Below the pieces are notes generated by a model, which had not been told where the DNA came from, did no database searches, and was given only the letters and a program-made list of their open reading frames with translations. A stretch of 64,000 bases of DNA from GWE2-42-39 sp034003625 (GTDB lineage Bacteria; Bacteroidota; Bacteroidia; Bacteroidales; Prolixibacteraceae): NCBI GenBank assembly GCA_034003625.1, contig JAVEYG010000023.1, positions 1 to 64,000 on the forward strand, read 5' to 3'. This document shows positions 1 to 8,707 of this stretch, in pieces (within the stretch, counting starts at the first letter, position 1; each line of letters starts with the position of its first letter). Made by a program: the position numbers and the translations under genes.

Positions 1-122
1 GATAAAACTCATCTTCGAGACCTTTTTGAGAGAACTAAATTTCAAAATGACAAAGAACGTTTTAGGCTTAATGAGCCAAATTTGTTTAATATTAATAACG
101 TCCCAATTTTAATGGGACACTA
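1..122 (+). mobile_element. Right end of an insertion sequence (transposase C-terminus)
   Basis: An open frame enters from the left edge and ends with a stop at 110-112, giving about 36 residues rich in basic and hydrophobic positions, as at the C-terminus of many DDE transposases. About ten bases later the sequence changes abruptly into susD coding sequence. The bases around 100-118 form a small inverted repeat (GTCCCA...TGGGAC) at the presumed tip of the element. The family cannot be told from this fragment, and the other terminal repeat and target duplication lie outside the window. A second frame is also open through this stretch, so the transposase reading is tentative. Confidence 0.45.
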
Positions 123-490
123 GTGATATTCTCAAGTAAATCATTACATCTTACAATTCCTTTATACTGAGAAGTCCACCATTCATAAACCCGGTTGTTT
201 GTAGGGTCAATATTTCCGTTTGCTATTGACGCCATGCCGGCATCCCTCGAATTCCCGATGGGAGTAAGGCAATCCAATATAGCCATCAATTCATAGCACA
301 TATTATTGGAGCTTTCATATGTTTGCAAAGGGTCGTAGCAGGCATTCAATCCCGCAATTGCATCTTCAGGCGTGTTCCAGAATGTAGCTTCCGATATTTT
401 ATCGAGCGGTTGTTTATCCAGTAAATCCTCACATGAGGTTGCAACTATGATAATAAGCAATAAAAAAAATACTTTTTTCATAATGATCAT
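92..490 (-). pseudogene. SusD/RagB-like outer membrane lipoprotein, 3'-truncated
   Basis: The start has a lipoprotein signal with the lipobox ATSC, followed by the SusD N-terminal pattern (EDLLDKQPLDKISEATFW) and the helical stretch ending CNDLLENIT. Family members run about 500-600 residues, but here susD-like sequence stops near codon 123 and the frame then reads a few unrelated residues (VPLKLGRY) to a stop inside the adjacent insertion sequence. SusD proteins cap the SusC transporter and bind the glycan at the cell surface, so this copy should be non-functional. It begins 8 bases after the upstream susC gene ends, as normal for a susCD pair. The break coincides with the insertion-sequence end near base 118-124. 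Confidence 0.85.
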
Positions 491-497
491 TTTTAAA

Positions 498-3400
498 TTA
501 GAATGTAACTTGAATTCCCAGAGAAACAGTCTTCAGGTTTGGATAGACTATTTCTGTTTCCAGTTGGTTCCTTTCCGGATCCCAACCCGGGAATTTGGTA
601 AATGTGAACAGGTTCTCTGCGTTCAGATAAAATCGTAACTGATCAATAGAAATTCCGGAAAGCATAGTTTTCGGGAAACTGTACCCGAATTGAAAGCTTT
701 TCAGGCGTAAAAAAGAACCATCCTGCATCCAGAATGAAGAAACCTGATTATTCCAGTTATATCCGCTAACGTTGGTCAGCCTGGGCAAAGAAGCATTCGC
801 ATTATCACCTGTCCACCTGTTCATCCATTTTTCAGGAGTTTGTCCGCGGTCGCCGTTCACGCCAAAGGGGGCAGCGCCGGCGCCGCTTAAATAAGCGTCA
901 ACTTTATAAACTCCCTGGAGCAGAACATTAAGGTCGAACCCTTTATAGTCGGCAGATAGTTTGACCCCAAACATGTATTTGGGGACAGTGTTCCCGATTA
1001 CCTGCCGGTCTTCGCTGTTAATAGTTCCATCCGGTGCGTCGGGTGTTCCGTCCCCGTTGGTATCTTTTGTCGCGACATCTTCATACATCAGATCACCGGG
1101 TGCAGTTTTATTGGTAATGTAATAAGCTGCGGCATTGCCTGACAGGGTCCGTGCATTTGTATTCAATTCATCAAGCTCGCCCTGCGACCTGATGATCCCG
1201 ATATTCTTATATCCAAATAAAGAATACATGGGCAAACTCTCGCGAATTACAAAGGGGCCGCTGTAATAGGGAACGTCTCCCATGTATTTACTGACTTCAT
1301 TGGTAACATGGGTTAAATTAAACCCGACAGAGAAGTTTCCTTGTTTTATTTTTTTATTATAAGCGGCTGAAACTTCCCAACCGTTATTTTTAACCTGCGC
1401 CAGGTTTTGATAAGGAGGCGCTTTATCGCCTAAAGTGGCCGGTATAGGCAGTTGTATCAGAATGCCATCTGTTTCCCGGTAAAAATAATCGCTGGTAAAG
1501 GTAAATCTCCCGTTCATAAAACTTACGTCAAGTCCAAGATTGGTGCTGGTATTGCTTTCCCATTCAATATCGGGGTTGGGAACGGTGGTTTGTGCGATCC
1601 CCGGTGCAACGCTGCCCCCGAAAGTATAGTTTTGATTTAAAGCATAGACCCCTTGATATGGGTAAATACCAATTTCCTGATTTCCTAATTTTCCCCACGA
1701 AGCTCTTATTTTCAGGTTGTCAATCGACCTGATTTTTTTCATGAAAGATTCTTCCGAGATTCTCCATCCGGCAGAAAACGAAGGATAGACGCCCCATTTT
1801 TTCCCTTCTCTGAACCGGGAAGACCCGTCATATCTCAGGTTAGCTTCAAAAAGGTATTTTGAGTTGAAGTCGTAATTCAGGCGTCCAAAATAAGAAATTA
1901 AAGCCCATTCAGATGCAGTGCCGCTAACCTGGGGGTTTTGCTGTCCACCGTCAAGTACCCGGATCTCGTTGTTGTGAAATTTCTGTATACTTGCCTGAAA
2001 CTGGTCGTTTCGGTATGATTCAACGCTATACCCTGCCAGAATATTGAAATTGTGTCCTTCGTTCAGGGCCTTTTTGTAGTTCAGGGTGTGGTACGATGTA
2101 AGGGTGTAGTTTTCAACATTTGCGTTGGTGGCGGTCTGTGGATTTCCCAGGGTGCGGACAATCGCTTCATCGTTAAAATTCCACAGGCTGTATAAAGCAG
2201 AGAAGCTACTGCTTAGTGAATTGTAGAAGCGGAGGGCAAAATTGGAATTGAGGGTCAATCCTTCAAACAGTTCCCAGTTCAGATATACTTTCCCTAAAAA
2301 GCGTTGAATGCGTTGAGTGTCGGTATTGTTTGTCCATGCAGCCCTCGGGTTCATGATGGTTCCCGTTCCTTTGACCTGGTTGCCCCCCCATCTGCCATCT
2401 TCTGATTTGACGAAAGGAATTCCCGGAACAATACCGAATACTTCGGTTGACGCCGGACCGTTGATATTGTTCCATGAACCTGACAAATTGGTCCCCAGGG
2501 TCATATTCTTTATCAGGGTACCTTCCCAGTTAAAGCGGAGGTTGTACCGTTCCATGGTGTTCATGGGAACGATGCCTTCCTGATTGATATAGCCAAAAGA
2601 CAAATTGAAATTATTATTTGTTCCGCCGCCTGTAAAGGAAAGATGATGGGAATGCAACAAGGCAGTGTTGCCGTACACTTTATCTACCCAATCCACGTTA
2701 GGGTGTTTCAGGGGATCTTCGGTTGCCCGCCAGGCGGCGATATCGCTGGTTGCATAGTAGCCTCCCAGCCCTACATTGACGTTGGCCTCGTTATTCAATT
2801 CCATATAGGTTGCAAAATCAGTAATGTATTTTTCCATGCGGGTTGCCTGCTGAATTCCGATGTACCCGTGATAGCTTGTTTTAAGTGTGCCTTTATCCCC
2901 TTTTTTAGTGGTAATAAGCAAGACTCCGTTGGCTGCCCTGCTACCATAAATAGCGGCAGTTGCGGCATCTTTCAGAACAGAAATGCTTTCTACATCATCG
3001 GGACTGATATCCGACATCGTTGACTCGATTCCATCAATGAGGATCAAAGGGTTTGCATTGCCCAGGGTGCCAATTCCCCTGATACGGATGGTTGCCCCGT
3101 CGCGTCCGGGCTGCCCGGTTCCCTGATTGATCTGGATACCGGTTGCCAACCCCGATAATGCGTTGCTCATGTTGGTGATGGGCCGGGCTTTTAATTCTTC
3201 ACTCGTAACGGATGATACGGCTCCGGTAAGGTTCACCTTTTTTTGTATCCCATACCCGATAGCAACCACTTCGTCAATGCCAACCGTTTCTTCTGCCATC
3301 GTAACAGTTATCAGGCTTTTCCCCATGACAGGTATTTCCTGGGGTTTCATCCCCACAAACGAAAATACCAGCGTGGCATTTCCTGAAACATTGGCAAGCG

Positions 3401-3902
3401 CATAATTCCCATCGGAATCTGTAATCGTTCCCTGGGTAGTGCCTTTCACCACCACGGTGACACCCGGAAGCGGAACACCGGAAGAGTCGGTGACTTTACC
3501 TGAGACAGTGAGGGTTTGCTGGCTACCAGATTCGGTCGGATTGGTCAAAACGATGATAGAATTATCCAGAATCTTATAGTTGAAATTCGCCTTTTGGGCA
3601 AGCATATCCAGTATTTCGGTAATACTGGCATCAGTAATGTCAAAACTGACCCGTTGATCGTGATTGATGACATCCGCTTTGTACAGAAACGAATACTTGG
3701 TTTGGTTTTCAATTTCGGATAAAACCTCTTTCAAACTCTGGTTGTTTACCTTAAAGTTTAAATTCGAGTTCTGGGAATAAACCGCCCCGAGGGAGGTCAT
3801 CAGGCTCAAACAAACCATCAGAATCGTTAGTTTCATTTTTTTCAACATTAAGGGCACGCCATTTTTGGACGAAAAGCTGTGCCACCATTCATTTTTTTTC
3901 AT
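498..3902 (-). CDS. SusC/RagA-family TonB-dependent outer membrane transporter with STN domain
   Basis: 1134 residues. After a signal segment (residues about 22-45, ending VYSQ) comes an STN (secretin/TonB N-terminal) domain at about 47-118, which in this family contacts a FecR anti-sigma factor. A carboxypeptidase-regulatory-like beta-sandwich follows at about 130-205 (GKVTDSSGVPLPGV), then a TonB plug from about 212 (GYGIQKK; IRIRGIGTLG), then the barrel to the C-terminus (VSLGIQVTF). The STN domain and the fecR-sigma pair directly upstream indicate signalling from substrate uptake to gene expression. Its SusD partner is truncated by an insertion sequence, so transport is probably impaired. 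The extra N-terminal 20 residues before MKL are common in STN-bearing SusC proteins, and the MKL codon could also be the start. Confidence 0.93.
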   Translation of the reverse strand: MKKNEWWHSFSSKNGVPLMLKKMKLTILMVCLSLMTSLGAVYSQNSNLNFKVNNQSLKEVLSEIENQTKYSFLYKADVINHDQRVSFDITDASITEILDMLAQKANFNYKILDNSIIVLTNPTESGSQQTLTVSGKVTDSSGVPLPGVTVVVKGTTQGTITDSDGNYALANVSGNATLVFSFVGMKPQEIPVMGKSLITVTMAEETVGIDEVVAIGYGIQKKVNLTGAVSSVTSEELKARPITNMSNALSGLATGIQINQGTGQPGRDGATIRIRGIGTLGNANPLILIDGIESTMSDISPDDVESISVLKDAATAAIYGSRAANGVLLITTKKGDKGTLKTSYHGYIGIQQATRMEKYITDFATYMELNNEANVNVGLGGYYATSDIAAWRATEDPLKHPNVDWVDKVYGNTALLHSHHLSFTGGGTNNNFNLSFGYINQEGIVPMNTMERYNLRFNWEGTLIKNMTLGTNLSGSWNNINGPASTEVFGIVPGIPFVKSEDGRWGGNQVKGTGTIMNPRAAWTNNTDTQRIQRFLGKVYLNWELFEGLTLNSNFALRFYNSLSSSFSALYSLWNFNDEAIVRTLGNPQTATNANVENYTLTSYHTLNYKKALNEGHNFNILAGYSVESYRNDQFQASIQKFHNNEIRVLDGGQQNPQVSGTASEWALISYFGRLNYDFNSKYLFEANLRYDGSSRFREGKKWGVYPSFSAGWRISEESFMKKIRSIDNLKIRASWGKLGNQEIGIYPYQGVYALNQNYTFGGSVAPGIAQTTVPNPDIEWESNTSTNLGLDVSFMNGRFTFTSDYFYRETDGILIQLPIPATLGDKAPPYQNLAQVKNNGWEVSAAYNKKIKQGNFSVGFNLTHVTNEVSKYMGDVPYYSGPFVIRESLPMYSLFGYKNIGIIRSQGELDELNTNARTLSGNAAAYYITNKTAPGDLMYEDVATKDTNGDGTPDAPDGTINSEDRQVIGNTVPKYMFGVKLSADYKGFDLNVLLQGVYKVDAYLSGAGAAPFGVNGDRGQTPEKWMNRWTGDNANASLPRLTNVSGYNWNNQVSSFWMQDGSFLRLKSFQFGYSFPKTMLSGISIDQLRFYLNAENLFTFTKFPGWDPERNQLETEIVYPNLKTVSLGIQVTF

Positions 3903-3986
3903 AAACTTGTATTTGTATTGGTTAGACTAAAAAGTAATCTTGATTCTTGACAGGAATGATTACTTTGCGTTTAGCTTTTTATAATG

Positions 3987-4014
3987 GCCAGGAGGTTCGC
4001 CCCTTCTGGCTTTT
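3987..4014 (+). terminator. Hairpin plus T-run upstream of susC, pointing away from susC
   Basis: GCCAG at 3987 pairs with CTGGC at 4006-4010 and is followed by TTTT on the plus strand, in the gap between fecR and susC, both on the minus strand. It therefore cannot terminate either gene. It could end a plus-strand antisense transcript starting near the susC start codon. A hairpin of the same orientation lies at the equivalent place in the second locus (61202-61233). Confidence 0.4.
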
Positions 4015-4029
4015 GTATTTCATAGGCAT

Positions 4030-5091
4030 TTATTTTGTTATCGTAACGTCCTGGTCTTTATGGGTATAATTAAAGGGGGTAGTTGTTTGTAAAGCCCTCA
4101 GGGCCTGATCCAGAGAAATATTTTTAATTGTTCCGGTGTATTTCATATTTTTCAGGGATTCGTCTGCAATATGGATTTGGACGCCGTAATACCGTTCGAG
4201 GCGCCGGACAATGACATCGAAATATTCATCTTCAAAAGTCAGCTTTCCTTGTATCCATGAGATAGCCGATTCCGGACTAATCCTACCTGACACCATGATC
4301 TGTTCTACTTTTAAATGTTCGCCAAACTCGCGTTGGAGAGCTGCCCCTAATTTTGCATCCTTGCTTTTTACATAGATCGCCTTATGATCGGGCGACAGGG
4401 AAATGTCCTGCCCATTCTCTCCGGTTCTACTCAACGCCACCCGGCCTTCCACCAGGGTTGTTTCAAACAGTTTCTCATCCTCGTATGCCCGCACGTTAAA
4501 AGTTGTTCCCAGAACTTTTACCTGAATGTCGGAAGTATGCACAACGAAAGGCAAGTGAGGATTTTTGGTTACCTCGAAAAAAGCTTCCCCATCCAGCCAA
4601 ACTTCCCGTTTATCCGGTTCGCTTTCTTTCGGAAGGAATAATCTGCTTCCGGCATTGACCATCACTTTTGTTCCGTCCGGCAGCACCAAATTCGATTTTT
4701 GCCCGTCGGGAACAATCACTTCGTAGCGGCTTGCAACCGCCTGGGTAACAGGAACCGGTTTTCTGTTTACATAAAAAAACACGCTGGTAATCAGAATACC
4801 AACGATCAACGCCGCTGCAATTTTCACAAAAGGATCATTCCAGGCCAATACCTTTCGTTTGGCATGAAGACGGGATGATTTTTCGGTCAGTCGCCTTTCA
4901 ACAAGCTCCCAGTCTTTGTTGACATCGATGGCGGCCAGGGCCTTTAGCTCGTCAACGGCAAACCAAATTTTTTTTACCTTTTCCAGGTAGCGGCGATTTT
5001 CCGGACCGCTGGAAAGCCATTGCTCCACTTTGTCAATGACCATCTGATCCGAATCCCCTTCGATGTATTTGATAATCAATTCCAGTTTCAT
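4030..5091 (-). CDS. FecR-family anti-sigma factor
   Basis: 353 residues. An N-terminal cytoplasmic part (about 1-85, the sigma-binding region) is followed by one membrane segment (about 90-108, IAAALIVGILITSVFFYV), then the periplasmic FecR domain (about 125-225; LPDGTKVMVNAGSRL, WLDGEAFFEV, VLGTTFNVRAY) and a C-terminal DUF4974-type domain (about 270-353; LTFEDEYFDVIVRRLERYYGV). It should hold the neighbouring ECF sigma factor until the SusC STN domain signals substrate. It lies between the sigma gene and susC on the same strand, the usual order for these cell-surface signalling loci. The start is the first Met, with no competing upstream start. Confidence 0.93.
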   Translation of the reverse strand: MKLELIIKYIEGDSDQMVIDKVEQWLSSGPENRRYLEKVKKIWFAVDELKALAAIDVNKDWELVERRLTEKSSRLHAKRKVLAWNDPFVKIAAALIVGILITSVFFYVNRKPVPVTQAVASRYEVIVPDGQKSNLVLPDGTKVMVNAGSRLFLPKESEPDKREVWLDGEAFFEVTKNPHLPFVVHTSDIQVKVLGTTFNVRAYEDEKLFETTLVEGRVALSRTGENGQDISLSPDHKAIYVKSKDAKLGAALQREFGEHLKVEQIMVSGRISPESAISWIQGKLTFEDEYFDVIVRRLERYYGVQIHIADESLKNMKYTGTIKNISLDQALRALQTTTPFNYTHKDQDVTITK

Positions 5092-5177
5092 CTCTTCATC
5101 ATTTTATTGCCTTTCTATTAGGTATGAGTAAAAAACCGGCGAACACCCTTATGTCAGAACCTGATTTTTTATCGTTT

Positions 5178-5765
5178 TTATCGGAAAAGAAAAAAGATGA
5201 AAGCCAAAAGGAAGTTATCCAATGCTTTTTGAAGGATTTGCAGCGCCTTGCGCATCTGCGCCTCAACCGTTTTGGGTGAAATATTTAGCCGGCCGGCTAT
5301 TTCCCGGTAAGTTTGTTTCTCAAAGCGGCTTAATTTGAAGATCTTTTGACACTGAGGGGGAAGAGAGTCGATGGTTTCCAGAATAGCCTCCTGCAACTCG
5401 GCAAATTCCAAATCGTTTTGAAAATTAACAGCCAAATCGTTTTCGGGAACCTCAGCGATTTCGATGACGCCGGTTGATCTTGATTTAAATTTCCGGATGC
5501 TGTTATATCGCAATGCCGCATAAACATACGATTGGACCGATTGTACTTCTTTGATCTTGTCCCTGTTCTCCCAGAGGTAAACAAATAACTCCTGCACAAC
5601 CTCGCGGGCGTCGTCGGTGTTTTTGGTAAACTGGTTAGAAAATGCACATAACCTCACATAACACGTCTTAAAGAAGATTTCGAAACTGTCTTTGTCACCT
5701 GTGCTTAGCCGGTTCCACAAATATGACTCCAGCTTACCGGTATGATATGGCGAGGCTTTTTTCAA
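5178..5765 (-). CDS. ECF RNA polymerase sigma factor
   Basis: 195 residues with sigma-70 region 2 (about 25-95; AREVVQELFVYLWENRDKI) and region 4 (about 125-180; LPPQCQKIFKLSRFEKQTYREIAGRLNIS, a helix-turn-helix ending in KTVEAQM). The C-terminus is unusually hydrophobic (LLAFIFFLF), which is seen in several Bacteroidota sigma factors of this class. It is expected to activate the adjacent susC when released from FecR. It is the first gene of the minus-strand group. Upstream lies an AT-rich gap in which I could not define a promoter with confidence. Confidence 0.93.
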   Translation of the reverse strand: MKKASPYHTGKLESYLWNRLSTGDKDSFEIFFKTCYVRLCAFSNQFTKNTDDAREVVQELFVYLWENRDKIKEVQSVQSYVYAALRYNSIRKFKSRSTGVIEIAEVPENDLAVNFQNDLEFAELQEAILETIDSLPPQCQKIFKLSRFEKQTYREIAGRLNISPKTVEAQMRKALQILQKALDNFLLAFIFFLFR

Positions 5766-5943
5766 TAACTATGAGATTAAAGGTCAACACCATTTTTTAT
5801 TTCAAAAGAATCCGAATTCTTTTCCCAATTGCAACAAATGTAAACAAAATAGCCTGTTTTTCATGGTTCAATATATTACGACTGAAAAATAGACGTTTGA
5901 CAAGAAAACGATTGTTGTCCCCATGTTGTACCTGCACCAAATG

Positions 5944-5973
5944 AAAAAGGAGCTAAATTTTCATCTAACTCCC
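5944..5973 (-). terminator. Probable terminator of a former tRNA-Pro gene
   Basis: Read on the minus strand, a GGAG...CTCC stem is followed by TTTTT, 12 bases beyond the tRNA-Pro 3' fragment. This is what would lie downstream of an intact tRNA gene. It argues that the sequence left of 5980 is the original chromosome flank and that the element lies to the right. The stem is short and contains one imperfect pair. Confidence 0.45.
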
Positions 5974-5987
5974 TGATTTTAAATCCC

Positions 5988-6009
5988 GTCGGGATACCAG
6001 GATTCGAAT
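5988..6009 (-). other. tRNA-Pro 3'-end fragment, candidate attachment site
   Basis: On the minus strand the segment reads as the T loop (TTCGAAT), the 3' T-stem (CCTGG), the acceptor strand TATCCCG and the discriminator A. This matches the end of a bacterial tRNA-Pro, whose acceptor starts with C and ends with G. The 5' T-stem strand and the rest of the tRNA are absent: upstream bases do not pair with CCTGG. A tRNA 3' end standing alone is the usual scar of integration by a tyrosine recombinase into a tRNA gene. By polarity the element lies at higher coordinates. The flanking 5981-5987 may also belong to the site. Confidence 0.6.
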
Positions 6010-6273
6010 GTATTTTTGTTTCGAACTGTATATCAAAAGGTTACAAGACCGCTGAAAAACCAGGTCACCTTATAGTTCACATGCATTAGAACGCATTCAT
6101 TATGACGAAGTTAAAGCATTTTTTCTAAAAATAAAAGGAAATTGAACCTCAATTTTAAGAGGGATATTTTGATGCAAAAATGGGCTTTTTTGAGGGTGAT
6201 TTACCCATCGAAATCTTCATTATTTTGTCAAATAGAGACGATTTCCTGGGAAACTCGCGTTCACTAAAACAAT

Positions 6274-6295
6274 CTGTTCACGCAAGCGTGAACAG
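6274..6295. promoter_or_regulatory. 10-bp-arm palindrome abutting a GTG start
   Basis: CTGTTCACGC and GCGTGAACAG are perfect inverted repeats separated by AA and end one base before the GTG at 6296. Such a compact palindrome at a start codon suits a dimeric repressor operator, or a hairpin hiding the ribosome binding site. The regulator is unknown. Confidence 0.4.
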
Positions 6296-7477
6296 GTGAA
6301 AACTTTGAACCACAGCCTGGTTGAACAATTATACCTGCGCAAGGCAAATAGTTTTTCCGAATCGGGTATCTATAAATTTCTTTCACTGGAAGATTTTCAA
6401 TCTGACCTGATTGCACGGGTCAGGAAACTGGCTTCTGTGCGTACTCCAGGTCATCCCTGGGAAAGCATGAACGATGAAGAGCTTCTCCGCAGCGCCAAAC
6501 TTTACCGGAAAGATTTCAAGACAGGTGAAGAGGGATACATTTTGGCTGCCGCCCTGTTATTTGGAAAGGATGAGGTCATTCAGAACATTCTTCCGGCATA
6601 TAAAACCGACGCTCTGGTACGAATTGTAAATACTGACCGCTACGACGACCGCCTGGAAGTACGGACTAACCTTATTGAAAGTTATGACCTTTTGATGGAT
6701 TTTATCCGCAAGCACTTATCGGACCCGTTTTATTTGGAGAATGACCAACGGATAAGTTTAAGGGATAAAATTTTCAGGGAAGTAATATCCAATACGTTGG
6801 CCCATAGAGAATTTATGAATTCTTTTCCTTCCAGGTTGGTTGTTGAAAAGGAAAAGGTAGTTGTTGAAAACTGGAACAAGCCCTATATACCTGGAATCAT
6901 TAATCCTGATAATTTTTATACCCATCCAAAAAATCCAATAATCCTGGAGGTATTTAAACAGATTGGGCGTGCTGATGAACTCGGTTCCGGTGTCAGAAAT
7001 GTCTTTAAATACGGTAAGCTTTACGGAAAATCTGAACCTGTTTTTGAGGAAGGTGACGTTTTTAAAACGACCATATATTTGTCTGAAATAAAGAAAACAA
7101 AATGGGGTTTTGAGAATACCGATGACGTTGCATTTGATACTGAAGTTACCCAAAGTGATACTGGAAAGACGAAGATTGATACTGACAGACGTGAAGTTGA
7201 TACTGAAGACATAGTTGCCAGGCTTCGTGATGCTGTTAATGATGTTGTAAATGATTCGGTAACCGGGAAGGTGAAACAACGTCTAATAGAAGTAATAAAG
7301 ATACTAATTGATAATCCAGGGTTAAAACCATACGCTCTTTCCGAAAAGTTAAAAGTATCAGAGGTAACAATTAAACGGGATGTTCGAAAAATAAAAGCTT
7401 TAGTTATCTTTAAAGGAGGACAAGCAAAGGGTGGATATTATTTAACCCCAAAAGCACTGGAAAGAATCAAACAGTAA
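6296..7477 (+). pseudogene. RecG/Schlafen-like ATPase, N-terminally truncated
   Basis: 393 residues resembling the C-terminal two thirds of AlbA_2 (Schlafen-type) ATP-binding regulators: a GYILAAALLFGKDE segment at about 80, an HSP90-like ATPase region at about 155-260 (LRDKIFREVISNTLAHREF; GRADELGSGVRNVFKYG), and a C-terminal winged helix (about 335-390, ending GGYYLTPKALERIKQ). The AlbA_2 domain that normally fills the first 150 residues is missing, and a stop lies in frame about 20 codons upstream of the GTG start. It may be a remnant or a shortened working regulator. It is the first gene inside the left end of the element. A complete relative is encoded at 18968-20449. Confidence 0.6.
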
Positions 7478-7556
7478 TAACAACTCAATAATCCAGAGTG
7501 AGTATCAGGGAAGCGAACAAAACCCTGCTTATCATACGCAAAAAACTTACACTACT

Positions 7557-7760
7557 CTATTCCAGTAGCTTTTCCCAGGGAATCTTATCAGAAAACGCGT
7601 CAGTCAACTGATCAAAACTGTCGTAAAACGCCTCCTCAGGAACATAAGATCCCTGAACCGTTTTTATGGTTTTAAACTGACCTGATTTATTTTTATACAA
7701 TTCAAAAATACTGTCACCCGTCCTGAATGTTTTAATAAACACATAATTTGAAACTGTCAT
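7557..7760 (-). CDS. Small hypothetical protein
   Basis: 67 residues, acidic at the C-terminus (DAFSDKIPWEKLLE), with aromatic and charged residues spread evenly as in a small folded domain (NYVFIKTFRTGDSIFELY). No signal peptide or membrane segment is visible. I do not recognise the family. No clear ribosome binding site precedes the ATG. It sits between the truncated RecG-like gene and another unknown gene in the accessory end of the element. Confidence 0.45.
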   Translation of the reverse strand: MTVSNYVFIKTFRTGDSIFELYKNKSGQFKTIKTVQGSYVPEEAFYDSFDQLTDAFSDKIPWEKLLE

Positions 7761-7932
7761 ACCTAAACATGTTGATATACAAAATCAAACAACGAGAACC
7801 AGTGAAAGTTGCCTAAAATGACGTGAGCTTTTACAGAGAGAACTTCCTCTTATTTTATTCCGTGTACAGAATTAACCATGAAGTTTTGAGGGATAAAAAG
7901 ACCTTAAAAGTGGGACTCATGATGTGATGGCG

Positions 7933-8538
7933 TCAATACAAAGAATATTCTCCATCTTCATACTTGCTCCTGATTGCGAAAAGCTCATCGACAAAAGGGC
8001 ACACCGCGAAAACATGAACAAAGTTGGTCAGCACCCGAAGATGTTCGGGTTTGAGGTCCAGGATTTCCTTACTGAAGAATTTCATCAGGATATCTTTCAT
8101 GCTTTGGGTCGCATGGAAAGTAAGTTGTTCATCCTTTTTTTGCCAGACCATATATTCCGCCCAGAAGGTTTTTGTGGCAAATTCATGGTCTTCTTCCGGT
8201 AGTTCTTTCAACGCATCCTTTAAACACATTTCAGCCTCTGCATCCGACATTGGTTTGATTGTTTCGAGGACATATTCCGGGCTGTCAAACTCCAGCCGGA
8301 AACATATCCATACCTTGTCCATGCAATCCACAACCTTTTCAGCATATTTTTCAGATAACTCGTGCAAGGTTTCATCAAGCTGTCCGCTTAACTGATACTT
8401 TTGGAAATAGTTGACTCCAACCTTGTATAATTCATCGACAATCTCCTTTTTACTGCCCCTCTTTTTTCGGTTCCATTCACGACTGAATCTCGCTACGTGA
8501 TTAAAGACTTTTGCCAATTTTTCAGGATCGAAGTTCAT
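7933..8538 (-). CDS. Hypothetical soluble helical protein
   Basis: 201 residues, strongly charged and mostly helical in character (EIVDELYKVGVNYFQKY; LHELSEKYAEKVVDCMDKVW). It has no signal peptide, membrane segment or known catalytic motif that I can see. The family is not recognised. It is a single minus-strand gene, separated by about 170 bases both from the neighbouring 67-residue gene and from the broken kinase gene. Coding character is good over the whole length, with no competing frame of similar quality. Confidence 0.65.
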   Translation of the reverse strand: MNFDPEKLAKVFNHVARFSREWNRKKRGSKKEIVDELYKVGVNYFQKYQLSGQLDETLHELSEKYAEKVVDCMDKVWICFRLEFDSPEYVLETIKPMSDAEAEMCLKDALKELPEEDHEFATKTFWAEYMVWQKKDEQLTFHATQSMKDILMKFFSKEILDLKPEHLRVLTNFVHVFAVCPFVDELFAIRSKYEDGEYSLY

Positions 8539-8707
8539 ATTGAAGGTTATTTGATCTGTGTGTGTGGAATATTCCAGCTTTTTAACTTTTCAGGGTTGAA
8601 ATAAAAACTTTCCTGAAAATCCGGACTCCTGCGATAAAGTTAAGTGTTTCTATTGAAAGGATTGATAAACAAGTGCTTTTTACTGCAAGCCGCAAGTTTA
8701 AAAGCAA

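Noticed and set aside
5988..6009. Complete tRNA gene
   Set aside because: Only the 3' T-arm strand, acceptor strand and discriminator are present. No anticodon or D arm lies upstream.
6180..6299. 39-codon plus-strand frame ending in the GTG of the RecG-like gene
   Set aside because: Fair codon pattern and a GTGA overlap, but no clear ribosome binding site or family. It could equally be decayed sequence of the truncated gene.
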